DNA of 64,000 bases from Marchantia polymorpha subsp. ruderalis (GCA_037833965.1 AP031356.1:11864501-11928500), one strand, 5' to 3'. Shown: positions 20,469-32,010, counted from the stretch's first letter. Notes: a model not told the origin generated them from the letters alone. Program-made: numbers and translations.

Positions 20469-22645
20469 ATGGCTGCCACTGCTGCTGCTGCTGCTGCGGC
20501 TGCGGTTTCCTCGACGGCTCGTTGGTGGGCTGGCATTGGCAAGGGGGACACGGAGTGCTGCGGCAGCAGAAGCAGAAGCGTCGCTTGCAGATCCACCACT
20601 ACCACCTTCAGGACGCCATCGCCATCGCAGCTGACGTTGCGTGCGAAGAGGTGCGGCTATCGAAGGGTTGCCTGTCAGGTAGATGCCGATGGAGCTTCCC
20701 TGGAATCTGCTTCCTTGCAGGATGTCAATTGGCCCTTCTGCACGCCCTGCAAGGTGTGGGAAATAGGAATTCCTTCTCATCTCGTTTCTCGTATGCTGTC
20801 ACCGAGGGATTCGCTGTCGACTGGGTTGACGAATCCACCGCCCGGTCCACATTTTGGTGTCCTTTGAGTTTGTGCATTCACCATGATAAAATCCGAACTA
20901 ATAACTTCCTTCATCAACTCTTCCGGCATGAAGGCTCTTGACGGCATCTGTCTGTGTGAAACGTAGCAGACGTGAGTGTTGAACTCAGACGTCGAGCCAA
21001 GGCCCATGAATGATCATTCACGTTCATACAGACGTGCAGTCTTGTTTTTCCCTTCCTTCTCATTCATTTGTCATGAATCGATTGGGTGATCAAAATTCTG
21101 CGTTCATAACCTTCTCGAAACCATCCGCCTGTAACCTACTAGTTCTCCATGCCTTTTCACATTTCATTCTTCTTCTTGTACGCGATTCATCGAGTCCGTA
21201 GCGATCTCAAATAGCTAATATGTCTCTCGGCCATGAGCACCACCGTTGTTCTAATTCTCATTCAGCTCATGATGGATCAAAGCGCAGCGCGTTTTTTCAA
21301 CAGCACCTTGCTGTTGTCCTCGTCTACTGCAGCTGGATGACTGGTCCAATTTGCTGATTAAGAGTCTCGGACGGTATGTGACGTGCTGTACATCAGTGTG
21401 ATTGACTGCCATTGTGGCGTTCAGAAATGAATAGAGGAATATTTGGGGTTCCTGCTCCGAGAAAAGCCGAGATCGAAGATATTTGGTCAACACTGGTGGG
21501 CATGAATCCCTGTGCAAGACCCACAGAAAACCTCGATTTGGTACACCCCCACTCACTCTAAACTGCCGGTTTGGTGTAGAATGGAATGTTTCAGAACTTT
21601 GTCCAGCTTATCATGATTGAACACAAATGTTTGACACAATCCCCTGAGCAGCAAAATGGATCCTGCTTAGCAAAAATTCTGTTGTTTTATTGCAAGTGTT
21701 AATCTCACTTGCTGAGTCAGTGGCCATTTGTGTGAATCTGAAAATAAAGTCTGACTAAAGAGTGCAAGGTCAAAGGTGAATGGAGGCTCCTGTACAGCAC
21801 CATCTCCATTCTGGATGTGAAACGAACAAAGCTAGGACTCAGAGACTTCATCGCATTGAGGGACTTTCTCCAGATTATTGATGTGGACCAGGTTAGTCTG
21901 AGCTCCCTCTTTTCCAACAATCTTACAGCATCGTCCCGTTTGAAATTGTCGGAAAGTTGACCGATTTGTGAAACCGCAAACAGGTTGTTTTGTGAACATT
22001 GTCAAGGCAGAGGAGACCAATCAACAAGATAGGATTTAATGTGACACGGCTTGGCATGTTGAGTGGGTGCACTCACTGTCGAAGCTTCTTACACCATCGG
22101 ATCCCCAACGGTACAGCCCTGCAGGCCTTACGTATTCCTCATGGGAGTGGTTGAACTACGTTCTATGAGTGTGTTATTTTGACAAAAAAGTAATGGTTTA
22201 TATTTGATGGCTCTCTAAGATGGTACGATGGAATGGAATAGACAGAATATGATTCGCCTTGTATACTTCTGTTGTCTTGATTGTACTGAAAGTCTAGTCA
22301 ATATGTTATGAGGGATAAACCTGAAGGTGGTACGTTTCGTGCAATGCAGCGAGTAAACGTTCAGTATGAAAATTCCGCCATCGCTCCAAAGCAGGTACTT
22401 TAAATCATTTTGCTTTCAGAAAAGGTTCATTCCAATGTAGTTCGTTTGTTTTGCTTCGGATGTTTCAGTTATATCCATTCCGATTGAGTTTGTTCCTCTA
22501 ATATCAATAGTTATGTTCTGTTGAATACGGTCATGGCCACCCCCAGGTGATCAGTTTTCGTGCTAACAGTGTATTATTCAATTGCAGCTTTTTTCTCTTT
22601 TTCAGAAAAATTATGATTTGCTTCTAAGTATTTTCAACCCAGATT
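20469..22645 (+). pseudogene. Plastid fibrillin (plastid-lipid-associated protein, FBN/PAP) gene, decayed
   Basis: Exons readable by homology: 20469-20753 (transit peptide MAATAAAAAAAAVSSTARWW, then LALLHALQ in a shifted frame), 21425-21540 (MNRGIFGVPAPRKAEIEDIW), 21769-21891 ([38 protein letters not shown]), 22011-22110 (KIGFNVTRLGMLSG, LTVEASYTIGSPT), 22350-22394 (RVNVQYENSAIAPKQ), 22588 onward (LFSLFQKNYDLLLSIFNPD). All junctions are GT-AG and exons 2, 3 and 5 have phases that fit. Fibrillins coat plastoglobules and thylakoids and bind lipids; this resembles the FBN3 type. Lesions: one base missing in exon 1, one extra G at about 22070 in exon 4, several Gly changed to Arg or Asp, and the final ~30 residues (GWLEITY...) not found. 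It could be a live gene only if both indels are assembly errors and a last exon was missed. Confidence 0.77.
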
Positions 22646-22649
22646 ATCA

Positions 22650-25430
22650 TGACAAACCGACAACACGTTATGTCTGTTGTGGACTATTAAGACTTATATC
22701 CATCATATGACTCGTGGAGAAGATTAAGTCGTTAGCCATACCTGACACTGCTAACCGCACTGTCACAAACTTGAAAGCCGATCTGAGTACACATGCTTTT
22801 CTCATAGGCAGCCACTACCAGCTTAGAATACTAGGTGCAGTTTAGTTTCCCTATGTAAAGCTTTGGAACAGCTTGATTCGGGCAGAAGGTGCAAGGGAAA
22901 GGTTGAATGATCACATGAACCCCTCCCAAATTGTGTGAAATATCGGCATTGCAACTGGTTAGAATTGTTTAAAAAGGCCGAAGCGGAGTTGGAGAAGAAA
23001 AGTAACGAAGCATGTAAGTAGGGACAGAAGTGTACATGGATGTACTTCACAAATTAAATCGTAGAGCTTTTTGCGTACACAAAAAGTTATTACTAATTAT
23101 AAAGTTATACTGTAATATGTCATATATATTTTCATAAATTATGAATGACATGTAATTTTTGTAAACAAATATTAACATAATTTATTAGAAATACTATTAT
23201 GTGCTAAAAATTATCGCTTCAAGGAGCTATTTGATCGGAAAACAATAAGATGGGAAGAAAGTTTTCAAACATTATATTCATTGAAATTGATACTACATAT
23301 TGACTCTGAAGGATCATATGAAAAATATATATGATTTGAAACTTTTACATCATACTAAGTTAGGGATCAAATTAAAAAACAAGGTTAGATATCTGCACGA
23401 CAAAAAGTAAAAAACATATTAATCTAAAAGAGTTACTAATTCATGCAAATTATAATGAACCAGTTTTCAAAAGTTCAACCTTATTGATACTTTGTAGTAG
23501 ATTTAAATCAATAATGTGAATATCATAGTAAACTTAGAAACTTTCCTTTAACAAATCACAAATAGATTAAAGATTATATTTTTTCAGAACGTTTAATTAG
23601 ATGATATTAGAAGTACAATATGATTGATTCTACTTTCTAAAAGTATTATATCTTTACATCTGAAAAAGATGTGAATGATTTTAGATTATGTTTTTTGTAT
23701 ATATTGTGAGATTATTGTAAGTAAATAACTTGTTTGAAGAACCCATATCATTACTAAACATAAAGACGTTTGAGCATCATGTCAAGGAATTATTTTTGTT
23801 TGTAATCTTTTTGGGATAAGATTAGTATAACTGGATTTTGATGTAACACAAAATGATCTATCATACAAATATATTGTAACAGAAAATACGATGCTAAGTA
23901 TTGTTATATTGTTGATGAATTTCAAAACTATGAACTACACGGAAACTAACAAAAATCATCAAGAAGTACATAATAGAAGATTATTAGTTTGGATTGATAA
24001 GATTTTTTATAGGGCTGATCATGATAGTGCATTTGAAACTAATGATATCACCATGTTGATATCTAAATAAGGATGAAATTTATTTTAATGAAAAGTTCAA
24101 ACTTTTATCAATAAGCATAGGTTGATTGTGATGAAACATGAAATTAAATTTTTAATATATAACAAAACCGTAAACTTAGTGAAGTTTTGAAAGAATCATC
24201 TTTTGAACAATATGAAACGAATGGACAATTTTTAAAAAAGTTCTAACAAAGGATGAAAATACATTTCATGAAAAAAAATTAAAAAGAATTCATATTGACC
24301 GTAACAATTACACACAAGCAAGTGACAATATAATACAATTTTTCTGTTTTAGAAAAACATAATTTTATTCTCGCGTACTTCAATAAATTATGTATCTACT
24401 CGTGGATAGAGTATATTTTTATGATTTTCTAAAGTAAATAATCCGTTTATATGAACAAAACAGTTTCATAAGAGGTGAAAATTGTTGATAGATACGAATC
24501 ATGTATTTGTAGATTTGATAAGTTTGTGAAATCGTAAGTTGTACAATGCTTATATTATATAATAATAAAAATAAATTAATGTTCTAGCCACAGTTTCAAT
24601 CATTCTATGTGAATGGTTTGTTTATTTTATCAAAATTATAATTTTCATTCAATAAATGCAAAAACTAATTCATTTTTCTTTGAAGATGAAAGATTTAAAT
24701 AAAATTGAAAGTATTGACAGATATTTTTTCAATACTGTCAATTTTAAAAATGAAAAATATTGGAAAAATCTGGAAGAATAAACTGGTATTTTGATTATTT
24801 TAAAAAAATATTCTTAAAAAGTGAAATAATTGAGAAATACCTTATGTTTTATGTAGCTCAATATCCAATGCATGCTATTGACACTTGAAAAGTATTAATT
24901 ATATCAATGATATTTTAGCAAATAGATTTATGTATTACATGTCATATACTAGAGTTTGCATTGCTCTCTAACAATAATGAATGTAAAACGCTACATATCA
25001 GATGCAAAAAAATGCAATGGATATTTCCAAAATAAATTTGTTATAGTAATCTAAGAATTGTAGTCTTTTGTTAAATGATCAATAAGATAATGAAAAATAT
25101 TTTTGGCTAATGATGGTGATGAATATGGTAATCATATACATTAAAGATTTTACTAGGGATTAAGTGTAATACCTTTTCAATCAGATCAAATGATTGATAG
25201 CAAGAAAAAAATGTCGACATTATGGCAGAGACTAGTTCTTGATCAAAACATAATGCTAATAGGAATGATCCTGTATTTTCAATAATCAGATACAAGCAAA
25301 AGGATTAATTAATAAGCTTTATTTCATCATCATAGTCAAAGTAAATACAAATATTTCTCTAAAAAATTTTCTTGTAGTAATGATTTAGAAGTTTCAATAT
25401 GGATTCATATCAAGGCTGGCATGTCGCGAT
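22650..25430. other. AT-rich gene desert
   Basis: To about 23050 mixed sequence with no recognised exon for the fibrillin C-terminus, then about 2.4 kb of strongly AT-rich DNA with no frame or repeat worth naming. Confidence 0.6.
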
Positions 25431-25533
25431 TACATCAGGTGGGATTTTATTGGATTTTAGGGTTTAATCTAATGTTTCTGAGGTCACTTAATTGAGGTTT
25501 AATTCAATTTTAATGAGGTGGGTACTGCAACAA

Positions 25534-25560
25534 GTGGAAGTCTCTATTAGAGACTTCCAC
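25534..25560. repeat. Perfect 12-bp hairpin
   Basis: GTGGAAGTCTCT (25534-25545), a 3-nt loop, and AGAGACTTCCAC (25549-25560). It lies just after a stretch (25440-25530) that resembles the reverse complement of 15420-15610, so it may belong to a dispersed non-autonomous element. Confidence 0.6.
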
Positions 25561-25719
25561 GTGTCACTTTTGCTTGATGAAATCATTTCAGAGACAATCA
25601 CATGTCAATAATTCAATCCATCAAATATCGGATCTTATTGCATTAAACCATCAACACGATTGATTTTGCCAAGATTTATTGGGTTTATCTGATGACTCTT
25701 CGATTGTCAAAGACAGTTC

Positions 25720-27003
25720 CCCTCTCTACATGTCACTATATTTCTACTTCCTCCAAGTTTTTTTTAGATGCTAGTAAGAAGCAAGTTTGTTGTCAACATT
25801 TACAATAACTCTTAACTCGTACTACTTGGAGCTTTGATCCACATACATCTAGTTTGCAACTAACCGAGTTGCTCAAAAACTCTACTTCTAAGTTTTTTTT
25901 GAGACATTAGACCAAGAGAGCTAAAGGTCTTCCTTGTAATGAATGGTTTGACTTTGATTGCAAGCAAGCAAAGGCGAGATCAATTGATAGATACTTGAAA
26001 TTTTGCAATCGGCTTATTATAACAAGACTTTATAAAGACTTGGTGAAATCTAAGAAACAACTTTTTTTAGGCGGAAGCAAGAATGCTTAAAAAAGGAGTT
26101 GTTGGAGAATCTCAAATCTTTTTGGAGGCGGTTGGTAGTAAGATCTTTCAAACCTACTATTGATTCCAAGTCTTTGATTTCTTTTGCTGAAAACTTTATT
26201 TTTTTTCCCAATGTTGCATCATTGCCATGTTGTGAAGGAAATCCAGAATTATTTTCTAATGCTGAAGTGATGATTCAACTCAGACAATTGGAAAATGGTA
26301 AATGTGAGGATTAGGATGATATTTCCATTGAACTTCTCAAGTGCGGAGAAGATGCTATACTCACTAAAGTGTTAGAGAATGTTGTTATCTTTGACTTTCC
26401 TTCAACTTGGTCTGTACGGAAAATTGTTCCTATTCACAACACAGGGAGCAAGACCTTGGTGACAAACTATCAACCAATCATGGTGGGTAGTATATTTGCC
26501 AAGTTATTTTGCACATTGATGAAGTCAAAGTTGAGCACATGGACTGAATTTTGTCAGAAAAGAGCGCGGTTTCAAGCTGGTTTTTGTCCTACATTCAACA
26601 CTATGGACCATATCTTGATTTTGCGTGTTTTATGGGAGAAGTCCATGGGTAATGGAAAAGCTTTGTTTTATGCTTTCATTAATTTCAAGAAAGCTTTTGA
26701 CACATCACCTCATGAGCTTTATGGCAAAGATTGTAAACCATTGGAATACCATCAGATCTCTTAGCAATGATGGCCACATTATACCACTCTGTTCTGGACA
26801 AGATAAACACTTCTCAAACCGAAGAGATTTTGAGTACCATTTGAGTCATTGAAGGATGTACTCTCTCTCTCCTACTCTCTTTGAAATTTTCATAGATAAT
26901 ATCTAAAGGTGGTTAGAGGATTGTGACAGTGAAGGTGTCAAACTTAGAGGCTTTGTCATCAAAGCTCTTTTGTATGCAGATGATGTCATATTACTAGTGC
27001 GTG
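25720..27003 (+). mobile_element. LINE ORF2 fragment (endonuclease-RT linker and RT), cut at the YADD box
   Basis: The linker and RT homology parallels 52380-53660 of the longer LINE: SFWRRLVVRSFKPTIDS at about 26115, IVPIHNTGSKTLVTNYQPIM at about 26430, FINFKKAFDTS at about 26675, then LLYADDVILLV at about 26970. Directly after YADD the sequence changes at about 27000 into a 5' monomer of another LINE. The motif-A aspartate is Asn here (FINFKKAFD against FIDLKKAFD at 53320), and stops and frameshifts occur. Confidence 0.82.
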
Positions 27004-28030
27004 ATTGTTTCTTGCAGAGATGATTTCTTCGCGTCGGAAGATCTACAAAGGCTGAAAATTTCCAGGGATGTGAGGATGGATAGTGCGCTTTAGCTTGCAA
27101 AATTTCACGCATTTTGGAGTCGCGACCCCAAAGTTTACGAATTTTTTTGAGTTTCGAGTTGGAGTTTCGAGTGTTGGGCATAGATCGTTTCTTGCAAAGA
27201 TTCTTTCTTCGCGTTGAAGTGTCCACCAAAGCTGAAAATTTGCAAAGACATGGAGTTGGATAGCGCGCATTAGCCTGCAAAATTTCACGCATTTGGAAAT
27301 GCGACTCCGAAGTTCACGAATTTCTTTGAGTTTCAAGTTGAAGTTTCGGGTGTTAGGGTCGAGGTTGTTTCTTCGCGTGTGAAGATCTGCCGAGGCTGAA
27401 AATTTTCAAAGGTGTGAAGATGGATAGTGCGCTCTAGCTTGCAAAATTTCATGCGTTTTGAAGTCATGAAGCCAAAGTTCAAAAATTTCTTGAGTTTTGA
27501 GTGTTAGGGTCGAGATTGTTTCTTGCAGAAGTTATTTCTTTGCATTGGAGTGTTCACTTGCAGGAGCGTGATGTTGGATAGCGCGCTTTAGCCTGCAAAA
27601 TTTCAAGCATATTGGATTTGCGACGCTCAATTTCACAAATGTTTTTGAATTTCAAGTTGGAGTTTCAACTATTGGAGCCAAGATTATTTCTTGCAGAGAT
27701 TGTTTGTTCGCGTTAAATAAATCTACCGAGATTGAAAATTTGCAAGGGCATAAAGGTGGATAGTGTGCTGTAGCTTACAAAATTTTACGCATTTTGGAGT
27801 CACGACGCCGAAGTTCACGTATTTCATGACTTTCAAGTTGGAGTTTCAGGTATGAGGGCCGAGATCGTTTCTCGCAAAGATGGTTTTTTCGCGTTGGACT
27901 GTCCACCAAGGCTAAAAATTTTCAAAAGCTTAAAGTTAGATAGTGCGCTCCAGCCTGCAAAATTTTTACACATTTTGGGATCGCAACCCTAAAGTTCACA
28001 AATTTCTTCAGTTTCAAATGTCAATTTTGA
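27004..28030 (+). repeat. LINE 5' monomer array, type A (~175-bp unit, about six copies)
   Basis: The words GCAAAATTTCACGCATTTTGG or close variants recur at about 27098, 27273, 27444, 27596, 27777 and 27957. Each unit also has GTTTCTTGCAGAGAT and GGATAGTGCGCT blocks. The same monomer occurs inverted at 31440-32010 and once at 51372-51540, each time upstream of LINE coding parts. Confidence 0.85.
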
Positions 28031-28600
28031 ATGTTCAGGTGTTAACTAAAATGTTCATACATTTTTATCTTTAAGACGGAGCATGATCTGAGACTGAAAA
28101 TATTTGGGAACTTGGAAACCAGTATTCGGCAGTAGCCTGAAAAGTTTGAATGTAAATGGTTGCTTGAGTTGGAAGTGACGGCATTTTTTGGAAATTCGAC
28201 TTTGAATTTCGAGTGTTAAGGTACTCACCAAAATGTTCAGACATTCTTATCTTTGAGATGCACCATGATCTGAGGCTAAAACTTTGTAGAAACTTGAAAA
28301 CCAGTATTTGGAAGTAATATAAAACTTTTGAAGGTGAATGGATGCTTGAGTCGGAAGTTATGGCATTTTTGGAGTTTTGAGTTTGAGTTTCAAGTGTTTA
28401 GGTGTTCATCAAAATGTTCAGATATTTTTATCTTTACGACGGAGCACGATATGGCGCTGAAACTTTGTGGGAACTTGGAAACCAGTATTTGACAATAGCC
28501 TAAAAAGTTTGAAGGTGAATGAATTCTTGAGTTGGAAGAAACAATATTTTTGGAGTTTTGATATTGAGTTTTGAGTGTTCGAGTGGTACCGAAATATCAA
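28030..28600 (+). repeat. LINE 5' monomer array, type C (~182-bp unit, three copies)
   Basis: The phrases GAGCATGATCTGAGACTGAAA, CACCATGATCTGAGGCTAAAA and GAGCACGATATGGCGCTGAAA stand at about 28079, 28261 and 28443, 182 bp apart. The inverted array at 30530-31430 holds five more. The array directly precedes the ORF1 start. Confidence 0.85.
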
Positions 28601-28611
28601 ATTGCTATGAT

Positions 28612-29346
28612 ATGGCTTTTCAATATCATATATCTCAACTTCTGCAAACAATCTTTGAAGAATTAAAGCAACTTCGACATGAATTCAAGATGCAATCAAT
28701 TGCTTTAACTTTTGCACATAATCAAATTCGAGAGTTAAAGGAAGCATAGAAGAATATGAAGAATGTGTTCAATGAAAGTGTGTGAGTGATGTTCGACATG
28801 TTCAAATCTGTTGATGACATCCAATGGAAGGTTCGCTCTAAAATGACAAGTGCGGATTGTACTAGATTGCATGAGATGGTCGAAAGCTTAGATTTGAAAA
28901 TGAAATCATACGCTGAAGCTACAAAGGTTTTTCAAATCTATTTTTGTGAAGAACAAGAGATTGCAAAGTCCAATCAGCTTGTGCGTAAAAAGAATGTGAG
29001 AATTTCACATTTATCTGAAAGAGAAAATGAAGATGCCAAGAGTGTTGCCACCAAGTTTTTGAATGAAACTCTTCAGCTTTTCAATTTGAAATTGGCTCAA
29101 GCTTTTCGTATTGGAAACAAGGGAGCTCAACCTCGTGGAATTATAGTGAAGTTTGTCAATCAAACTCAATGTGATGTTGCTTTAGCTAACAATGCTATTC
29201 AGAAGAGACGTAGAATATGGTTGGATCCTGATATGACTCCACAACATGTGGAAGTTAGAAGAAATGAGTTTGCGAAGGTAAAAAAGTCTCAAGAGTCGGG
29301 TTTTGTTGCTTATTTACACAATGGGAGAGCAATCGTTACTCAATAG
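28612..29346 (+). pseudogene. LINE ORF1 (L1 ORF1p-like RNA-binding protein), two in-frame stops
   Basis: From ATG 28612 a single frame of 244 codons runs to TAG 29344-29346 with internal stops at 28747 (TAG) and 28783 (TGA). The first ~90 residues look coiled-coil-like (FEELKQLRHEFKMQS, NQIRELKEA). The middle has RKKNVRISHLSERENEDAKS, followed by LAQAFRIGNKGAQPRGIIVKF, closely resembling the RRM-like core of L1 ORF1p. The C-terminal part ends QESGFVAYLHNGRAIVTQ. Such proteins coat LINE RNA in ribonucleoprotein particles. Without the two point stops it would be almost intact, so this copy is fairly young. Confidence 0.8.
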
Positions 29347-29384
29347 AGGAGGATGTTGTCAACAAAGCAATCCGAGAAGCTAAG

Positions 29385-29700
29385 GATGTTGGTGTGGAAT
29401 ATCTGAGGCTTTTAACAACAAAGTATGTGAGTGCTACTCTGATCTGGAAGATGGATGACGTCATCAACATTGTGGAGACTTGGGAACATGAAAGCAATAC
29501 TATTGCTGAGTTGGAAGGATTTACCTTGGTGGGATCGACATGGAATCAAAGAAGACAACATGCAAAAAGAGTTGAAGGAGGTATTGCTACTTTCATTAGC
29601 TTTCATCTTCTACCTCTCATACATCTATAAGTTCAAGATGTCGGTGAACAGTATCATTAGATTTCTTGAGTTTTCAAGTTGGACTTTCAAAGTAAAGGGT
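29385..29700 (+). pseudogene. LINE ORF2 endonuclease start (truncated)
   Basis: TTKYVSATLIWKMDDVINIV and ETWEHESNTIAELEGFTLVG match the APE-type endonuclease N-terminus seen at 51560-51700, where WNIRGLS and ETWEHESN carry the expected Asn and Glu. A TRP-to-stop-type frame shift precedes it (VGVEYLRLLTT instead of VLVWNIRGLSTT). About 29640-29700 joins sequence found 150 bases further on in the complete copy, so an internal deletion is present. Confidence 0.72.
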
Positions 29701-29759
29701 ACTTAGTTGTTGAAAGTACTCAAATATTTCACACCAACACCCTTAGCTTCTCGGATTGT

Positions 29760-30510
29760 TATGTTGACGACACTCTACTCCTCTGAGTAACGATTGCTCT
29801 CCTATTGTGTAAATAGCAACAAAACCCGACTCCTGAGCCTCTTTAACCTTCGCAAGCTCTTTTCTCCTAACTTCCACTTGTAGTGGAGTCAGATCAGGAT
29901 CTAGTCATATTCTACGTATCTTCCGAATAGCCTTGTTAGCTAAAGCAACATCACATTGAGTTTGATTGACAAACTTCACTATAATATCACGAGGTTGAGC
30001 TCCCTTGTTTCTAATACAAAAAGCTTGAGCCAATTCTGAATTAAAAATCTGAAATGTTTCATTCAAAAACTTGGTGACAACACTCTTAACATCTTCATTC
30101 TCTATTTCAGGTAAACCTGAAATTCTCACATTCTTCCTACGCACGAGCTGATTGGGATTTACAATCTCTTGTTCTTCAAAAAAAGAGATCTGAGAAACCT
30201 TTGTAGCTTCAACGTAAGGATGTCATTTTCATATCTAATCTTTCGACCACCTCATGCAATCTAAGACTATCCGCACTTGTCATCTGAGAGCATACCTTCT
30301 CTTGGATGTCATGAACACATTTAGACATGTCGAACATCATTCACACATTGTACTTGAACACATTCTTCACATTCTTCTGTGATACCTTCAACTCTCGAAA
30401 TTTGATTATGTGCAAGAGTTAAAGCATCCGCTTGCATCTTGAATTCATCTTGAAGTTTCTTCAATTCTTCAAATATCGTTCGCAGAAGTTAAAAAATATG
30501 ATCTTGAAAA
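29760..30510 (-). pseudogene. LINE ORF1, inverted copy (decayed)
   Basis: The best frame (30144-29905) reads MRRKNVRISGLPEIENEDVK, then LAQAFCIRNKGAQPRDIIVKF and QTQCDVALANKAIRK. The coiled-coil part (about 30510-30180) and the C-terminus (QESGFVAI..GRAIVTQ at about 29830-29760) lie in other frames. It is about 90% alike to the plus-strand copy at 28612-29346 by eye. Confidence 0.78.
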
Positions 30511-30529
30511 GCCATATCGTAGCAACTTG

Positions 30530-31430
30530 ATATTTCGTTATCACTCAAACACTCGAAACTCAAAGTCAAAACTCCAAAAATGCCGTAAATTCCGACTCAA
30601 GCGTCTATTCACCTTCAAACTTTTAACGCTACTGCCGAATATTGATCTCCAAGTCTGCTCAAAGTTTCAGCCTCAGATTATGCTCCTTCGTAAAGATAAA
30701 AATGTCTGAACATTTTGATAACCACCTGAAAACTCGAAACTCAAAGTCAAAACTCCAAAAATGCCCTAACTTCTACCTTAAGCATCCATCCACCTTCAAA
30801 ATTTTTTGCCTACTGCCGAATACTACTACTTTAAGTCCTCGCAAAGTTTCAGCCTCAAATCATGCTCTGTTGTAAGGAAAAAAATTTCTAAACATTTTGG
30901 TGATCACCTTAACGCTCGAAGCTCAAAGTCGAAACTTCAAATAAGCCGTAACTTCCAACTCAAGCATCCATTCACTTTCAAAGTTTTTAGAGTACTGCCG
31001 AATACTGATCTTCAATTACCCACAAAGTTTCAGCCTCAGATCATGATTCGTCGTAAAGATAAAAATATCTAAACATTTCGGTGACCACCTGAACACTCAA
31101 AACTAAAAGTCGAAACTCCAAAAATGTTGTTTCTTCCAACTCAAGCCTCCAATCATGGTCAAACTTATTATTATATTGCCGAATGCTGGTCGCCAAGTTT
31201 CCACAAAGTTTCAACCTCAGATCATGCTCCATATTAAAGAAAAAAATGTCTAAACATTCCGGTGAGTACTTAGAACTCAAAGTCAAAACTCTAAAAATAC
31301 CGTAACTTCCAACTCAAGCATCCATTCACCTTCAAAATTTTTAGGCTACTGTCTAATACTGGTTCCCAAGTTTCCAAAAAGTTTCAACCTCAGGTCATGC
31401 TCCATCTTGAAGATAAAAATTTCTGAACAT
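30530..31430 (-). repeat. LINE 5' monomer array, type C inverted (five copies, ~180 bp)
   Basis: The plus-strand words CTCAGATTATGCTCC and variants occur at about 30672, 30855, 31033, 31214 and 31391, 177-183 bp apart. The array flanks the inverted ORF1 on its 5' side. Confidence 0.84.
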
Positions 31431-31439
31431 CATTGTTAA

Positions 31440-32010
31440 CATGTGAAGATTCAAAGTAGACACTCAAAATTCAAGATATTTGTGAACTTCGGCGTGGGGA
31501 TTCCAAAATTTGTGAAATTTAAGAGGCTGAAACTCACTACTCAACTCCACGCCCCTGCAAATTTTCAGTGTCATTGGATACTCTGACGCGAAGAACCAAT
31601 CTCGGACCCAACACTCAAAACTCCAACTCGAATTTCAAGAAATTCATCAACTTTGGCGTCGCGACTCCAAAATGTGTGATATTTTGCAGGCTGGAGCGAG
31701 CTACTCATCTCCACGCTCCTGCAAATTTTTAGCCTAGATGGACATTCCGACGCGAAGAAAGTATCTATGATCTCTGCAAGAAACGATCTAGGCCCCAACA
31801 CTCAAAACTCTAACTCGAAACTCGAAAAATTTGTGAACTTTGGCATCGCATCAAAAATGCATGAAATTTTGCAAGCTAAAGCGCGCTATCTACCTCCACG
31901 GCTCTGCAAATTTTCAGCCTTGGTGGATATTTTAACGCGAAAAAAAAATTTCTACAAGAAATGATTTGGGCCCCAACACTTGAAAACTCCAACTCGAAAC
32001 TCAAAAAATT
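31440..32010 (-). repeat. LINE 5' monomer array, type A inverted (about three copies)
   Basis: CCAACACTCAAAACTCCAAC and GCAAATTTTCAG words recur about every 170 bp, in reverse complement to 27004-28030. It ends abruptly at about 32010 where LINE 3' coding sequence begins in the opposite direction. Confidence 0.8.

Larger units (their letters stand above)
27004..29700 (+). mobile_element. LINE 5' half: tandem monomers, ORF1 and start of ORF2 (left arm of palindrome)
   Basis: In order: about six ~175-bp monomers (27004-28030), three ~182-bp monomers of a second type (28030-28600), ORF1 (28612-29346), and the endonuclease start (29385-29620). After about 29640 part of the endonuclease is deleted, and at about 29700 the sequence turns into an inverted second LINE 5' half. 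The array sits where an L1 promoter would be. Confidence 0.83.
29701..32010 (-). mobile_element. LINE 5' half in inverted orientation (right arm of palindrome)
   Basis: On the minus strand the order is type A monomers (32010-31440), type C monomers (31430-30530), ORF1 (about 30510-29760) and the first bases of ORF2 (about 29745-29701, GTGTTGGTGTGAAATATTTGAG). This mirrors 27004-29700 on the plus strand, so the two halves meet tail-to-tail at about 29700. Confidence 0.82.

Noticed and set aside
20238..20780. 180-codon minus-strand frame with Ala/Ser runs
   Set aside because: It mirrors the GC-rich transit-peptide exon and leader of the fibrillin relic; a shadow frame.
21984..22010. Earlier acceptor for fibrillin exon 4 (after caaacag)
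   Set aside because: It would add an in-frame TGA. The acceptor at 22010 gives the right length against the family and no stop.
27004..28600. Regular repeats that could suggest a CRISPR array
   Set aside because: Units are ~175-182 bp, degenerate throughout and lead into LINE ORF1; eukaryotic context.
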